From positions 15,356 through 79,355 of the forward strand of contig MSHC01000011.1 in assembly GCA_001940995.1 (NCBI GenBank): 64,000 nt of DNA. Reading direction: 5' to 3'. The translations under genes were made by a program, and so were the position numbers. Below, one piece after another: positions 17,579-25,156 of this stretch. The first letter of the stretch is position 1; the number at the start of each line of letters is the position of its first letter. Origin of the DNA: Ruminococcus sp. Phil15. GTDB taxonomy: Bacteria; Bacillota; Clostridia; Oscillospirales; Ruminococcaceae. The notes under the pieces are model-generated. The model was not told where the DNA came from. It saw only the letters and a list, made by a program, of their open reading frames with translations, and ran no database searches.

Positions 17579-18298
17579 ATGCCGAGGTTTTTCACCGAAT
17601 GCATATCTGAAAACATTGGAATAATCACGGGCGCTGATGCAACGCACATAGGACGCTCGCTGAGAATGAGGCTTGGCGACGAGATTATTTTGTGCAGGAA
17701 CGGAATAGAATATATATCACGAATAAAGACGATTTCCGACAGCGAAGTCGTGTGCGACATTGTTGCTTCAAGAAAAACGGAAACAGAGCCAAGCGTTGAT
17801 GTCGTGCTTTTCCAGGCTATTCCGAAGCTTGACAAGCTGGAATTTATTGTACAGAAAGCAACAGAGCTTGGCGCTTGCAAAATTGTGCCGGTGCTGACAA
17901 AGAGGTGCGTTTCAAGACCCGACGAAAAAAACTTTTCCAAAAAGCTTGACAGGTTATCGAAAATCGCTCTCGAAGCGGCAAAGCAATCAGGCAGGGGCGT
18001 TATCCCAAGGGTTTGCGGTATAATAAGCTTCAACGACGCTGTCGAGGAAATGAAGAAGCTGTCGTTATCTGTTGCCTGCTACGAAAAAGGCGGAAAAAGT
18101 CTGTCTGAGCTTGATTACAGCAATGCAAAAAGCATAGGCGTATTCATCGGCAGCGAGGGCGGCTTTGAGGAGGACGAGGCGCAGAGGCTTTCGAAAAGCG
18201 GCATTACGCTCATCGGACTTGGAAGCAGGATACTGAGGTGCGAAACCGCTCCCATATCTGCGCTCAGCATTATTATGCACCTGACAGGCAATATGTAA
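17579..18298 (+). CDS. rsmE: 16S rRNA m3U1498 methyltransferase RsmE (239 aa)
   Basis: A SPOUT-class methyltransferase that N3-methylates U1498 of 16S rRNA. An N-terminal PUA-like domain (HIGRSLRMRLGDEI) precedes the SPOUT knot with KATELGACKIVPVLTKR, GSEGGFEEDEA and GLGSRILRCETAP, the SAM-binding trefoil signature. The start ATG 17579 (MPRFF) has AGGA eight bases upstream; the longer frame would start before the promoter's likely transcription start. rsmE often follows dnaJ and prmA in Firmicutes; here it is divergent from hrcA. Confidence 0.95.
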   Translation: MPRFFTECISENIGIITGADATHIGRSLRMRLGDEIILCRNGIEYISRIKTISDSEVVCDIVASRKTETEPSVDVVLFQAIPKLDKLEFIVQKATELGACKIVPVLTKRCVSRPDEKNFSKKLDRLSKIALEAAKQSGRGVIPRVCGIISFNDAVEEMKKLSLSVACYEKGGKSLSELDYSNAKSIGVFIGSEGGFEEDEAQRLSKSGITLIGLGSRILRCETAPISALSIIMHLTGNM

Positions 18299-18338
18299 CA
18301 AGCATTTCTCTCCGGTTTTATTTTTTTGTGTAAAGTGC

Positions 18339-18367
18339 TTGAAATTTGTTTTTTATTATGTTATAAT
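18339..18367 (+). promoter_or_regulatory. Promoter of the 18404 gene
   Basis: TTGAAA, 17 bases, TATAAT. Confidence 0.75.
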
Positions 18368-18403
18368 AACTACAACCTAATTTTTAAAAAGGAGATGTTT
18401 AAT

Positions 18404-18682
18404 ATGGCTAATGGATTTAAGGTTTTCGTAGGTCTTGCTGCTGTTGCTGCCGGTGCGGCTGCCGTTTTCGCACTCAAGAAGCGTAAGGAAATGGAAGAGT
18501 ACGACTACGAGGAATTCGACGACGACTGCGATTGCTGCTGCGACTGTGAAGATTGCGAAGTAATCGAAGATGCAGTTGAAGAGGCTTCCGCTGAGGCTGC
18601 TGCTGCAGTTGAAGAGGGCGCTAAGAGCGTTGAAGAAGCTCTCGACGATATCGCCGAGGTTGTCGAGGATACCGACAAGTAA
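18404..18682 (+). CDS. Membrane-anchored acidic Cys-cluster protein (92 aa)
   Basis: One N-terminal transmembrane helix (about 5-24, Ala/Val/Gly-rich) is followed by a basic stop-transfer KKRK, a very acidic stretch with a dense Cys cluster (DCDCCCDCEDC; Cys 42, 44, 45, 46, 48, 51), then an amphipathic Glu/Ala helix. The charge pattern suggests the acidic part is cytoplasmic. Six Cys in ten residues flanked by Asp/Glu suggest metal binding, but I know no family with this motif. AAGGAGA precedes the ATG. Single gene with strong promoter and terminator, so probably well expressed. Confidence 0.8.
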   Translation: MANGFKVFVGLAAVAAGAAAVFALKKRKEMEEYDYEEFDDDCDCCCDCEDCEVIEDAVEEASAEAAAAVEEGAKSVEEALDDIAEVVEDTDK

Positions 18683-18701
18683 GCTTAAACACACCTGTTT
18701 T

Positions 18702-18738
18702 AAGGCTTTCCGACATAATTCGGGAGGCCTTTTGTTTT
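18702..18738 (+). terminator. Terminator after the Cys-cluster protein
   Basis: AAGGCTTTCCGA / TTCGGGAGGCCTT stem with G-T pairs, then TTTTG. Confidence 0.75.
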
Positions 18739-18852
18739 TGCAGCTTTAATATTTTGACGTTGTTATCAACAAGTTATGACCTTTTATTGTAAGCCCGGTT
18801 TATTTATTCTTACAAATTTTGTATGTTCATTTAATTTTTTGCGTAAAAATGT

Positions 18853-18881
18853 TTGACAAGCGTGTTTTTTTCGGATATAAT
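18853..18881 (+). promoter_or_regulatory. Promoter of the HU operon
   Basis: Consensus TTGACA, 17 bases, TATAAT. Confidence 0.9.
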
Positions 18882-18915
18882 CACAGGTAATAAAACATTC
18901 AGGAGGGCATACTAT

Positions 18916-19197
18916 ATGAATAAGGCTCAGCTTATCCGCTTTATATCAGAAAATACAGGCTTTGATAGGAAACAAACCGAAATTTTCATGGAAACATTTA
19001 CAGACTCTGTCACCGAAACTCTCCTCAGCGGGGAGAAGGTTTCGATCTCAGGCTTCGGCACTTTCGAGGTTCGTGAGAGAGCAAAGAAGGAAGCTTACAA
19101 CCCTGTTACAAAAAAGACAGTTACCGTGCCTGCAAAGAAGGCTCCTGCATTTAAGGCAAGCAAGTCCTTCAAGGACGCAATAGCACAGGTAAAATAA
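18916..19197 (+). CDS. hup: DNA-binding protein HU (93 aa)
   Basis: A histone-like nucleoid protein that bends DNA as a dimer. Full family length from MNKAQLIRFI (ATG 18916, AGGAGG upstream) with the GEKVSISGFGTFEVRERA core, a beta-arm segment around YNPVTKKTV and the C-terminal helix ASKSFKDAI. The longer frame from 18853 would begin inside the promoter. It is followed after 25 bp by a histone-H1-like gene in what looks like one transcript. Confidence 0.97.
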   Translation: MNKAQLIRFISENTGFDRKQTEIFMETFTDSVTETLLSGEKVSISGFGTFEVRERAKKEAYNPVTKKTVTVPAKKAPAFKASKSFKDAIAQVK

Positions 19198-19222
19198 TAA
19201 ACCAGAAAAGGAGAAAACTCAA

Positions 19223-19630
19223 ATGGCTACAAAGAAGATTGCAAAGACAGCCGAAAAGGTTGCCGAAAAGGCAGTAAAGACTGCTGAGAAGGTTACTGAC
19301 GCTGCTGAAAAGGCAGTAGCAAAGGCAAAGGCTAATCCTACCGTTAAGAAGGCTTCAAAGGTTGCTACAGATACAGCAAAGAAGGCTGCATCTACTGCCA
19401 AGAAGGCTGCTTCTACTGCTAAGAAGGCTACCGAAAAGGTTACGACATACGTTGAATTTTACGGCAAGCAGATTTCTACCGCAGAGTTAGCTGACAAGGT
19501 AAGAGAAGCTTACAAGGCTGCCGGCAACAAGGCTGCAATAAAGTCGATTGAAATTTATGTTAAGCCTGAAGAGAACGCTGCTTACTATGTTGTAAACGGC
19601 GACGCTCAGGGCAATAAGATTGACCTTTAA
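19223..19630 (+). CDS. Histone-H1-like Lys/Ala tail fused to a DUF6465-type domain (135 aa)
   Basis: Residues 1-70 are almost only Lys, Ala, Thr and Val in repeats (KKAASTAKKA, EKAVKTAEKV), like the basic tail of eukaryotic H1 and bacterial Hc1/AlgP proteins that neutralise DNA. Residues 72-135 form a compact alpha/beta domain (VEFYGKQISTAELADKVREA, IKSIEIYVKPEENAAYYVVNG) that I match to the DUF6465 family of Clostridia, of unknown function. AAAGGAG precedes the ATG. Co-transcribed with HU, so a nucleoid role is the reasonable inference. Confidence 0.82.
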   Translation: MATKKIAKTAEKVAEKAVKTAEKVTDAAEKAVAKAKANPTVKKASKVATDTAKKAASTAKKAASTAKKATEKVTTYVEFYGKQISTAELADKVREAYKAAGNKAAIKSIEIYVKPEENAAYYVVNGDAQGNKIDL

Positions 19631-19645
19631 TCCTCACAATAACAC

Positions 19646-19678
19646 AAAAAAGACTGCTTCGTTCGGAGCAGTCTTTTT
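19646..19678. terminator. Convergent terminator between the HU operon and the acyl-CoA synthetase
   Basis: AAAAAGACTGCT / AGCAGTCTTTTT with an eight-base loop, able to act in both directions. Confidence 0.85.
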
Positions 19679-19687
19679 ATGTTCACT

Positions 19688-21946
19688 TTACTTTATTTCG
19701 TTTCTCTTTATCTTTCCGCTGATTGTTTTCGGCAAATCGGTGCGGAATTCTACAACTCTTGGGTACTTATAAGGTGCTGTATGCTCCTTGACGTACTTCT
19801 GTATTTCCTTTTTAAGCTCGTCTGTACCCTCAGTTCCCTTTGTGAGGACGATTGTTGCCTTTACAGCCTGACCTCTTACAGGGTCCGGTACTGCCGTAAC
19901 GGCGCACTCAAGCACATAAGGAAGCTCCATTATTACGCTTTCGATTTCGAAAGGTCCGATACGGTAGCCGGAGGACTTGATGAGGTCATCGACTCTGCCG
20001 ACATACCAGAAGTAGCCGTCCTCGTCTTTCCAAGCAGTATCGCCCGTGTGGTACATTCCGTCGTGCCATACTGCCTTTGTTTTCTCGTCGTCGTTATAAT
20101 ATCCGCAGAAGAGTCCGCAAGGCGTTCCCTTATCGGTTCTTACGACGATTTCGCCTGTTTCGCCTATCTTTACAGGCTCGCCGTCAGGATTTACGATATC
20201 TATATCATAAAGCGGGCTTGCCGTACCCATTGAGCCGACCTTCGGATTCGTACCGAAGAAGTTGCCGATCGTGAGAGTGGTTTCGGTCTGACCGAAGCCT
20301 TCCATTATAGTGAGTCCCGTTGCTTTCTTGAACTGGTGGAATACCTCAGGATTGAGTGCCTCGCCTGCCGTATTTGCGTACTTTATTGACGAGAGGTCAT
20401 ATTTTGAGAGGTCCTCCTTGATAAAGAAGCGGTACATTGTAGGCGGAGCGCAGAAGGTTGTGATGTTATACTTCTTGAACATAGGCAGGATATCCTCTGC
20501 ATGGAAACGGTCGAAGTCGTATGTGAACACAGAGCCTTCGCAAAGCCACTGACCGTAGAGCTTTCCCCAGAGTGCTTTACCCCAGCCTGTGTCGGAGATC
20601 GTGAAGTGGAGTCCGTTCGGGTCAACGTAGTGCCAGAATCTTGCTGTTATAAAGTGTCCGAGAGGATATCTGTAATCGTGTACCGCTATCTTAGGATATC
20701 CCGTTGTGCCTGAGGTAAAGAACATAAGCATCTTATCTCTGCCGCAGGCGGTATCTTCCTTTCTTTCATAGACGTCGCTGAAGGCTTCCATTTCCTCGTC
20801 AAAGCAATGCCAGCCGTCACGCTTGCCGTTTGCAACTACCTTGATTTTAAGGTCCGGACAATCCACCGAGCCAAGGTCTGCTTGATGTGCGGTATCGCCG
20901 TCTGCCGTACAGATAATAGCCTTAACGCCTGCTGCCTTGAAGCGGTAGTCGAAGTCATGTGCAAGGAGCTGGTTTGTTGCAGGGATTACGATTGCGCCCA
21001 TCTTATGAAGTGCGATGATCGAGAACCAGAACTGATAGTGACGCTTCAGGACGAGCATTACCCTATCGCCCTTTTTAATGCCAAGCGACTCAAAGTAGTT
21101 TGCGGTCTTTGCGGAATACTTAGCGATATCAGCAAATGTAAAGCGTCTTTCAGTTTTGTCGCCGGATATATGGAGCATTGCAAGCTTGTTAGGATTCTTC
21201 TTTGCGATTGCGTCAACAACGTCAAAGCCGAAATTGAACTTATCCTCGTTCTTAAAGCTGATGCTCTTAACCGTGCCGTTTTCGTCCTCGGTCGTTTCGA
21301 CAAAGTTATCTGCGATTATGCCCTTATACTCGTTTCTTTCGGTCTTTACCTCTACCTCGCCCTCTTCGTCCTCTGCATGTGCGTCATCGAACACGAATGA
21401 ATACATCTCACAGCCGCCCTCGGAGGTTGCTATCATTCCGTGCGGCATAATTGAATCGTAGTACACAGAGTCGCCCTCGGTCAGATCCTCGTAGTGGTCG
21501 CCGAGTCTTACTCTCATACTGCCCTTGAGGACGATATCCATTTCCTGACCCTTATGAGTATTCGTATGAATTTCGGCAGTCTGCTCTGCTTCCGAATACG
21601 GCATATACACCTTGAAAGGCTCGCATACACGGTTCTTAAAGTTTGCTGCGAGGTTGAAATACTTAAAGCCCTTTCTTCTTGCAATTTCGAGTCCCTCGCC
21701 GTTTCTGTTTACCTGATATGCGGAGAGGCTTGGTGAATGGCCCTTGAGGATATCTACGATATCTACTCCGCAAACCTTTGCGCACTTATAAATAAACGTA
21801 AAGGTAAAGTCATTCTCTCCGGACTCAAGCTGTACATACTCGGTTTCCGAAACGCCGATTTTCTCAGCCATCTGCGCCGGCGTCAGTCCCTCAATTTCAC
21901 GAAGCTCCTTAACTCGCTGTGCGATTTCTTTGATTTTCTTTTCCAT
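19688..21946 (-). CDS. HTH-cupin-AMP-dependent acyl-CoA synthetase fusion (752 aa)
   Basis: Three parts. An Xre-type helix-turn-helix (about 1-65: LTPAQMAEKIGVSETEYVQLESG). A cupin domain (about 110-195: HTHKGQEMDIVLKGSMRVRLGD, then DSVYYDSIMPHGM). A full ANL-superfamily synthetase (about 235-752) with the AMP motif FFTSGTTGYPK, EGFGQTETT, the hinge region GRVDDLIKSSGYRIGPFEIE and the C-terminal catalytic Lys region TISGKIKRNEIK. The closest relatives I recognise are medium-chain or branched-chain acyl-CoA ligases. HTH-cupin fused to an enzyme suggests self-regulation or ligand sensing. Its mRNA begins with a T-box leader, linking expression to an uncharged tRNA. RBS GAGGAGG. Confidence 0.9.
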   Translation of the reverse strand: MEKKIKEIAQRVKELREIEGLTPAQMAEKIGVSETEYVQLESGENDFTFTFIYKCAKVCGVDIVDILKGHSPSLSAYQVNRNGEGLEIARRKGFKYFNLAANFKNRVCEPFKVYMPYSEAEQTAEIHTNTHKGQEMDIVLKGSMRVRLGDHYEDLTEGDSVYYDSIMPHGMIATSEGGCEMYSFVFDDAHAEDEEGEVEVKTERNEYKGIIADNFVETTEDENGTVKSISFKNEDKFNFGFDVVDAIAKKNPNKLAMLHISGDKTERRFTFADIAKYSAKTANYFESLGIKKGDRVMLVLKRHYQFWFSIIALHKMGAIVIPATNQLLAHDFDYRFKAAGVKAIICTADGDTAHQADLGSVDCPDLKIKVVANGKRDGWHCFDEEMEAFSDVYERKEDTACGRDKMLMFFTSGTTGYPKIAVHDYRYPLGHFITARFWHYVDPNGLHFTISDTGWGKALWGKLYGQWLCEGSVFTYDFDRFHAEDILPMFKKYNITTFCAPPTMYRFFIKEDLSKYDLSSIKYANTAGEALNPEVFHQFKKATGLTIMEGFGQTETTLTIGNFFGTNPKVGSMGTASPLYDIDIVNPDGEPVKIGETGEIVVRTDKGTPCGLFCGYYNDDEKTKAVWHDGMYHTGDTAWKDEDGYFWYVGRVDDLIKSSGYRIGPFEIESVIMELPYVLECAVTAVPDPVRGQAVKATIVLTKGTEGTDELKKEIQKYVKEHTAPYKYPRVVEFRTDLPKTISGKIKRNEIK

Positions 21947-21999
21947 AATGATTTCCTCCTCTACGCCTTATGGCGCTTAAATCAAATTCACCGATATGT

Positions 22000-22296
22000 T
22001 TCAAGACGTTTTAAAACAAAAAACGTCTCAAAGCAATCAGCTTGCTTTGAGACGAGAAATTTCCCGCGGTACCACTCAAATTGCGTTTTACTGCCTTGCA
22101 GTTAACGCCGCTCACGGACTCCAACAAGTCCTACACTTTAACGCAGTGATTACGCAACAGCCTACCGCCCGTTCGGGTTTCGGTGTCAGGCTCGGAAGAG
22201 ATAGGCAACTTTTAGCACCTGAAATATCCGTTTACAGCAAACACGGACTCTCTGTGAAATCATAATGCTACGCCGTCTTCGTCACAGCTTTTCAAC
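22000..22296 (-). ncRNA. T-box riboswitch leader
   Basis: On the minus strand, in order: a stem I with the conserved CAGAGAG and a CTGTAAA apical element, further stems, the T-box GTGGTACCGCGG (22063-22075), and a terminator hairpin. The specifier loop probably lies opposite CTAAAAGTT (22207-22215). The codon cannot be fixed by eye: AAA/AAG (Lys), AGT (Ser) and GTT (Val) are all possible. The leader occupies the whole gap upstream of the acyl-CoA synthetase. Confidence 0.92.
22018..22056 (-). terminator. Terminator of the T-box leader
   Basis: CGTCTCAAAGCA / TGCTTTGAGACG followed by TTTTTT on the minus strand; mutually exclusive with the T-box antiterminator. Confidence 0.9.
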
Positions 22297-22302
22297 GTTA
22301 TC

Positions 22303-22331
22303 ATAATACCACCGTGCATTTTTTTTGTCAA
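22303..22331 (-). promoter_or_regulatory. Promoter of the T-box leader
   Basis: On the minus strand TTGACA, 17 bases, TATTAT. Confidence 0.8.
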
Positions 22332-22384
22332 CAGTATATTTTGAATCGCCAATTCTTTTCGTTTTTTTGCACAAAATTTAGCTA

Positions 22385-23101
22385 TCACAAATCTGCGTTT
22401 TGCATAAAATCGTAATTTGCAGGCTTCATTTCATAAAGCTCTATAGGCTCTTTGTTCTTTATGACAGACACATAGTCGTCTATGCTTTGAAGCTTTCTGC
22501 CTGTATACACGCCGCCGAGATCCTCCCTGCCTATCCAGTGGCAGTCGGAGCCGCAGGTTGCATACAGCTTAAACGTATTTGCGTACCAGATTGCATTCTG
22601 ATTGCAAAAAAAGTTATTTGCGGTGTTTACGGACTCTACTCCGTCGCAGTATTCGGGATAAATGGCAATTCTTTCGAGGTACGGCGCTTGCCTGAACGGG
22701 TGCGCCTGAATCATTGCGCCGCCGCTTTCGCAGACCAGCTTATAAAGCTCTGACACACGCAGGCTCATAATCTCCTCGTGCTTTAAAAGCCAATCCTTGC
22801 CGAGTCCGTAGATTAAAAATTCCGCACCGTTCTTATTATACTCAAATCCGAAGAAAACGTCTAACCCGATTTGTCCGCCACGTTTTTTTGCATTCTCATA
22901 GCCTGTGCAAAACTGCTCTACCCATTCGTTCCACGGCAGGCTTCTGTCGATGCCCGTATTTCCGTTGAAGAAGTGGTCGGTGACTATAATTCCCGTATAG
23001 CCTTTTGATTTATAGTAGTCCGCCATTTCCTCGCCCTTGGCGCTTGCGCATCGACTTGCCGGGGTTGTGTGGCAATGTGTTTCATAGAGATACTTTTCCA
23101 T
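22385..23101 (-). CDS. PHP-domain phosphoesterase (238 aa)
   Basis: A metal-dependent phosphoesterase of the polymerase-and-histidinol-phosphatase superfamily. The metal motifs are ETHCHT (His 9 and His 11), IIVTDHFF, FFGFEYN, MIQAHPFR and the C-terminal CGSDCHW. The start ATG 23101 (MEKYLYE) has AAAGGA nine bases upstream. Members of this COG0613-like group hydrolyse nucleotides or phosphorylated small molecules. The substrate is not predictable here, and there is no operon partner. Confidence 0.85.
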   Translation of the reverse strand: MEKYLYETHCHTTPASRCASAKGEEMADYYKSKGYTGIIVTDHFFNGNTGIDRSLPWNEWVEQFCTGYENAKKRGGQIGLDVFFGFEYNKNGAEFLIYGLGKDWLLKHEEIMSLRVSELYKLVCESGGAMIQAHPFRQAPYLERIAIYPEYCDGVESVNTANNFFCNQNAIWYANTFKLYATCGSDCHWIGREDLGGVYTGRKLQSIDDYVSVIKNKEPIELYEMKPANYDFMQNADL

Positions 23102-23502
23102 TATAACATTCCTTTCGTGGTAGGGTGAAGCTGTCAGACAAGCTGCTCTCCGGTTACATTGTACCACGTTCTGAGATAATTTTCAAGCAAAGAGCAAAAT
23201 TACGTCCCGAGAATAATATAAACTTTTGAAACTAAAAATAAATATAATCTCAAATAATATAAATAAATGCGCCCAAACGTAAACATAATATAAAAATAAT
23301 ATTCGCCTTGTTCAAAACGCACAATTTGAGCATCTCTGTTTCGTCATTATGTTTATTGACGGGAATTTAAACTTAATATATAATAAGCTTGTAGAGGTAT
23401 GTGATATTACAATATTAACATACTACGCATACTCGAAAGGCTATACGCATTAAACGATGCAACATTTTTAGCCTTTCACGATATGGAACGGAGGTAAATA
23501 TT
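23102..23502 (+). promoter_or_regulatory. AT-rich intergenic region with the promoter and structured leader of the binding protein gene
   Basis: The promoter TTGACG, 17 bases, TATAAT lies at 23356-23384. The leader contains a possible long hairpin (GAAAGGCTA near 23434 with TAGCCTTTC near 23470, inner GCATTAAACGATGC) ahead of the GGAGG at 23491-23495. The rest (23168-23350) is AT-rich with no gene visible. Confidence 0.6.
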
Positions 23503-24915
23503 ATGAAAAAATGCAAAAGAGCGTTGGCGCTCGCTGTTGCACTTTGCACGGTATTCTCTATAACTTCCTGTGGAAAGGGCGACGAATCCTCCAGCAAGCA
23601 CGAGGACGTAGTTTCAGTTCAGGACACAAGCCTTGTTGATTCTATGGACGAACAGCTTTCCGAGGAGGAAAGGACAATCAAGTGGATGGGTACATACGAC
23701 CTCAATCCTACCGGCAACAGCGAAACAACTGTTGAAATGTCACTTTTCCAGGAAAAGGGCGGTAAGGTTGAATGGATAAGGGTTTCCGACTCTCAAAAGT
23801 TTGAAAAGCTAGCCGCTGCAATCACGTCAAACACTGAAGTACCTGATATTTTCAAGTACGAATGGATGGCTTTTCCTTGTCAGGTAACTAAGGGTATGTA
23901 CCAGCCTATCGACTCTATCGTAGACTTTGACTCTGATATCTGGAGCGATGTAAAGCAGGGCGCTGACAAGTTTGTACTTAACGGCGAGCACTACGTTGCG
24001 CCTATCAGCTACTCTACAGGCGTTCTTATGATGTACGACAAGGACGTTATTGACGAGGAAGGCCTTGAGGATCCATATGATATGTATGTTGACGGCAACT
24101 GGAACTGGGATACCTGGAGAGGCCTTATGGACGAATACGTTTCTAACGCGCAGGGCGATGTAACACGCTACGGCGTTGCAGGCTGGTTTGCTCCGCAGGT
24201 TATCCAGCAGACAGGCGAAACGCTTGTAAACTACGAGGACGGCGTTTTCACGAGCAATCTTATGAACGCAGAGATAGAACGTGCTGAAACATTCATCTAC
24301 AATCTGACCAAGGACGGACTCGTTTACGCCGACTGGGTCGATAATGCTAAAACCTGTCTTGGAACTATGGACAACATTCTGTTTTATGTAATGGGTTCTT
24401 GGGCGCTGACCGGCAGCAACGGACCTTCCGAGGGCGACAACTGGGGTATTGTTCCTATTCCTGCCGATCCGAACACAGGCGCTAAGATCACGACCTCCGA
24501 TATGACTGCATATATGTGGGTCATCGGCTCTCAGAAGGATCAGGCTGTAAAGACATGGTTTGAATGTGCGCATATTGCAGCTACAAAGGACGAGTACAAG
24601 GAAGCAGGAAAGCAGAAGTTCCTTGTTGACAATCCTCAGTGGACAGAAGAAATGTACGACGTAATCCAGGCTACGTCCTCAAGCGAATACGAGCAGGTAT
24701 TTGACTACGCTTACGGCATTTCCGCACTTCTTTCCGACGACAACTCGGCTACCGACGAAACGGGCGCTTGCGTAACGAGAAAGCTTTACGAATACGTTAC
24801 AAAGACAAACTCCGACGGAACGCAGTACACATGGGCAGAACTTCGCTCGACATACTCCAACACGGTTGACGAGGAACTAAAGAAAATTAACGACACTATC
24901 GCTTCAATGTCGTAA
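23503..24915 (+). CDS. Extracellular solute-binding lipoprotein, family 1 (470 aa)
   Basis: A sugar-type ABC transporter binding protein. The signal peptide has lipobox SITSC (Cys 23) and a Ser/Asp tether. The family-1 fold is indicated by KLAAAITSNTEVPDIFKYEW, HYVAPISYSTGVLMMYDKDV, NWNWDTWRGLMDEYV and IVPIPADPN. Abundant Trp and Tyr around the putative ligand site fit oligosaccharide binding. No permease or ATPase genes lie beside it: galE follows after an independent promoter. The transporter must therefore be elsewhere, or the protein is a sensor or scavenging lipoprotein. Confidence 0.9.
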   Translation: MKKCKRALALAVALCTVFSITSCGKGDESSSKHEDVVSVQDTSLVDSMDEQLSEEERTIKWMGTYDLNPTGNSETTVEMSLFQEKGGKVEWIRVSDSQKFEKLAAAITSNTEVPDIFKYEWMAFPCQVTKGMYQPIDSIVDFDSDIWSDVKQGADKFVLNGEHYVAPISYSTGVLMMYDKDVIDEEGLEDPYDMYVDGNWNWDTWRGLMDEYVSNAQGDVTRYGVAGWFAPQVIQQTGETLVNYEDGVFTSNLMNAEIERAETFIYNLTKDGLVYADWVDNAKTCLGTMDNILFYVMGSWALTGSNGPSEGDNWGIVPIPADPNTGAKITTSDMTAYMWVIGSQKDQAVKTWFECAHIAATKDEYKEAGKQKFLVDNPQWTEEMYDVIQATSSSEYEQVFDYAYGISALLSDDNSATDETGACVTRKLYEYVTKTNSDGTQYTWAELRSTYSNTVDEELKKINDTIASMS

Positions 24916-24925
24916 TACAATCGCT

Positions 24926-24955
24926 AAAGGGCAGGCTTAAATCGTCTGCCCTTTT
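24926..24955 (+). terminator. Terminator of the binding-protein gene
   Basis: AAAGGGCAG / CTGCCCTTTT with an 11-base loop. Confidence 0.85.
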
Positions 24956-24972
24956 AATATTTTAATTATCTC

Positions 24973-25001
24973 TTGAAAATATTAACGTAATGTGGTATAA
25001 T
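24973..25001 (+). promoter_or_regulatory. Promoter of galE
   Basis: TTGAAA, 17 bases, TATAAT. It lies unusually far (about 155 bases) from the start codon because a palindromic element follows directly. Confidence 0.65.
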
Positions 25002-25115
25002 AAACACAGAGTGTTTATTATATTTTGATGTCCTCGCAGATACGCAAATCCTTAGATTTGCTCCCTGCGTATCGGACTATTATACCATAAATCTTCGATT
25101 TTATGGTATAATAAA
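24993..25115. repeat. Composite palindromic element flanked by a 12-base direct repeat
   Basis: Three consecutive inverted repeats: TATAATAAACAC / GTGTTTATTATA (24996-25022); GTCC...GATACGCA / TGCGTATC-GGAC (25030-25077) with an inner AAATC / GATTT; and TATTATACCATAA / TTATGGTATAATA (25078-25113). The first and last 12 bases are a direct repeat of TGGTATAATAAA (24993-25004 and 25104-25115), so the promoter's -10 region occurs twice. It resembles a small mobile or REP-like element, or a structured leader. Confidence 0.6.
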
Positions 25116-25156
25116 GTGTGGATATCAAATGCTATTTTAAAAAGGAGATATTGCAC

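Noticed and set aside
24993..25115. CRISPR-like repeats upstream of galE
   Set aside because: Only palindromes and one direct repeat pair; no regular spacer-repeat periodicity and no cas genes in the window.
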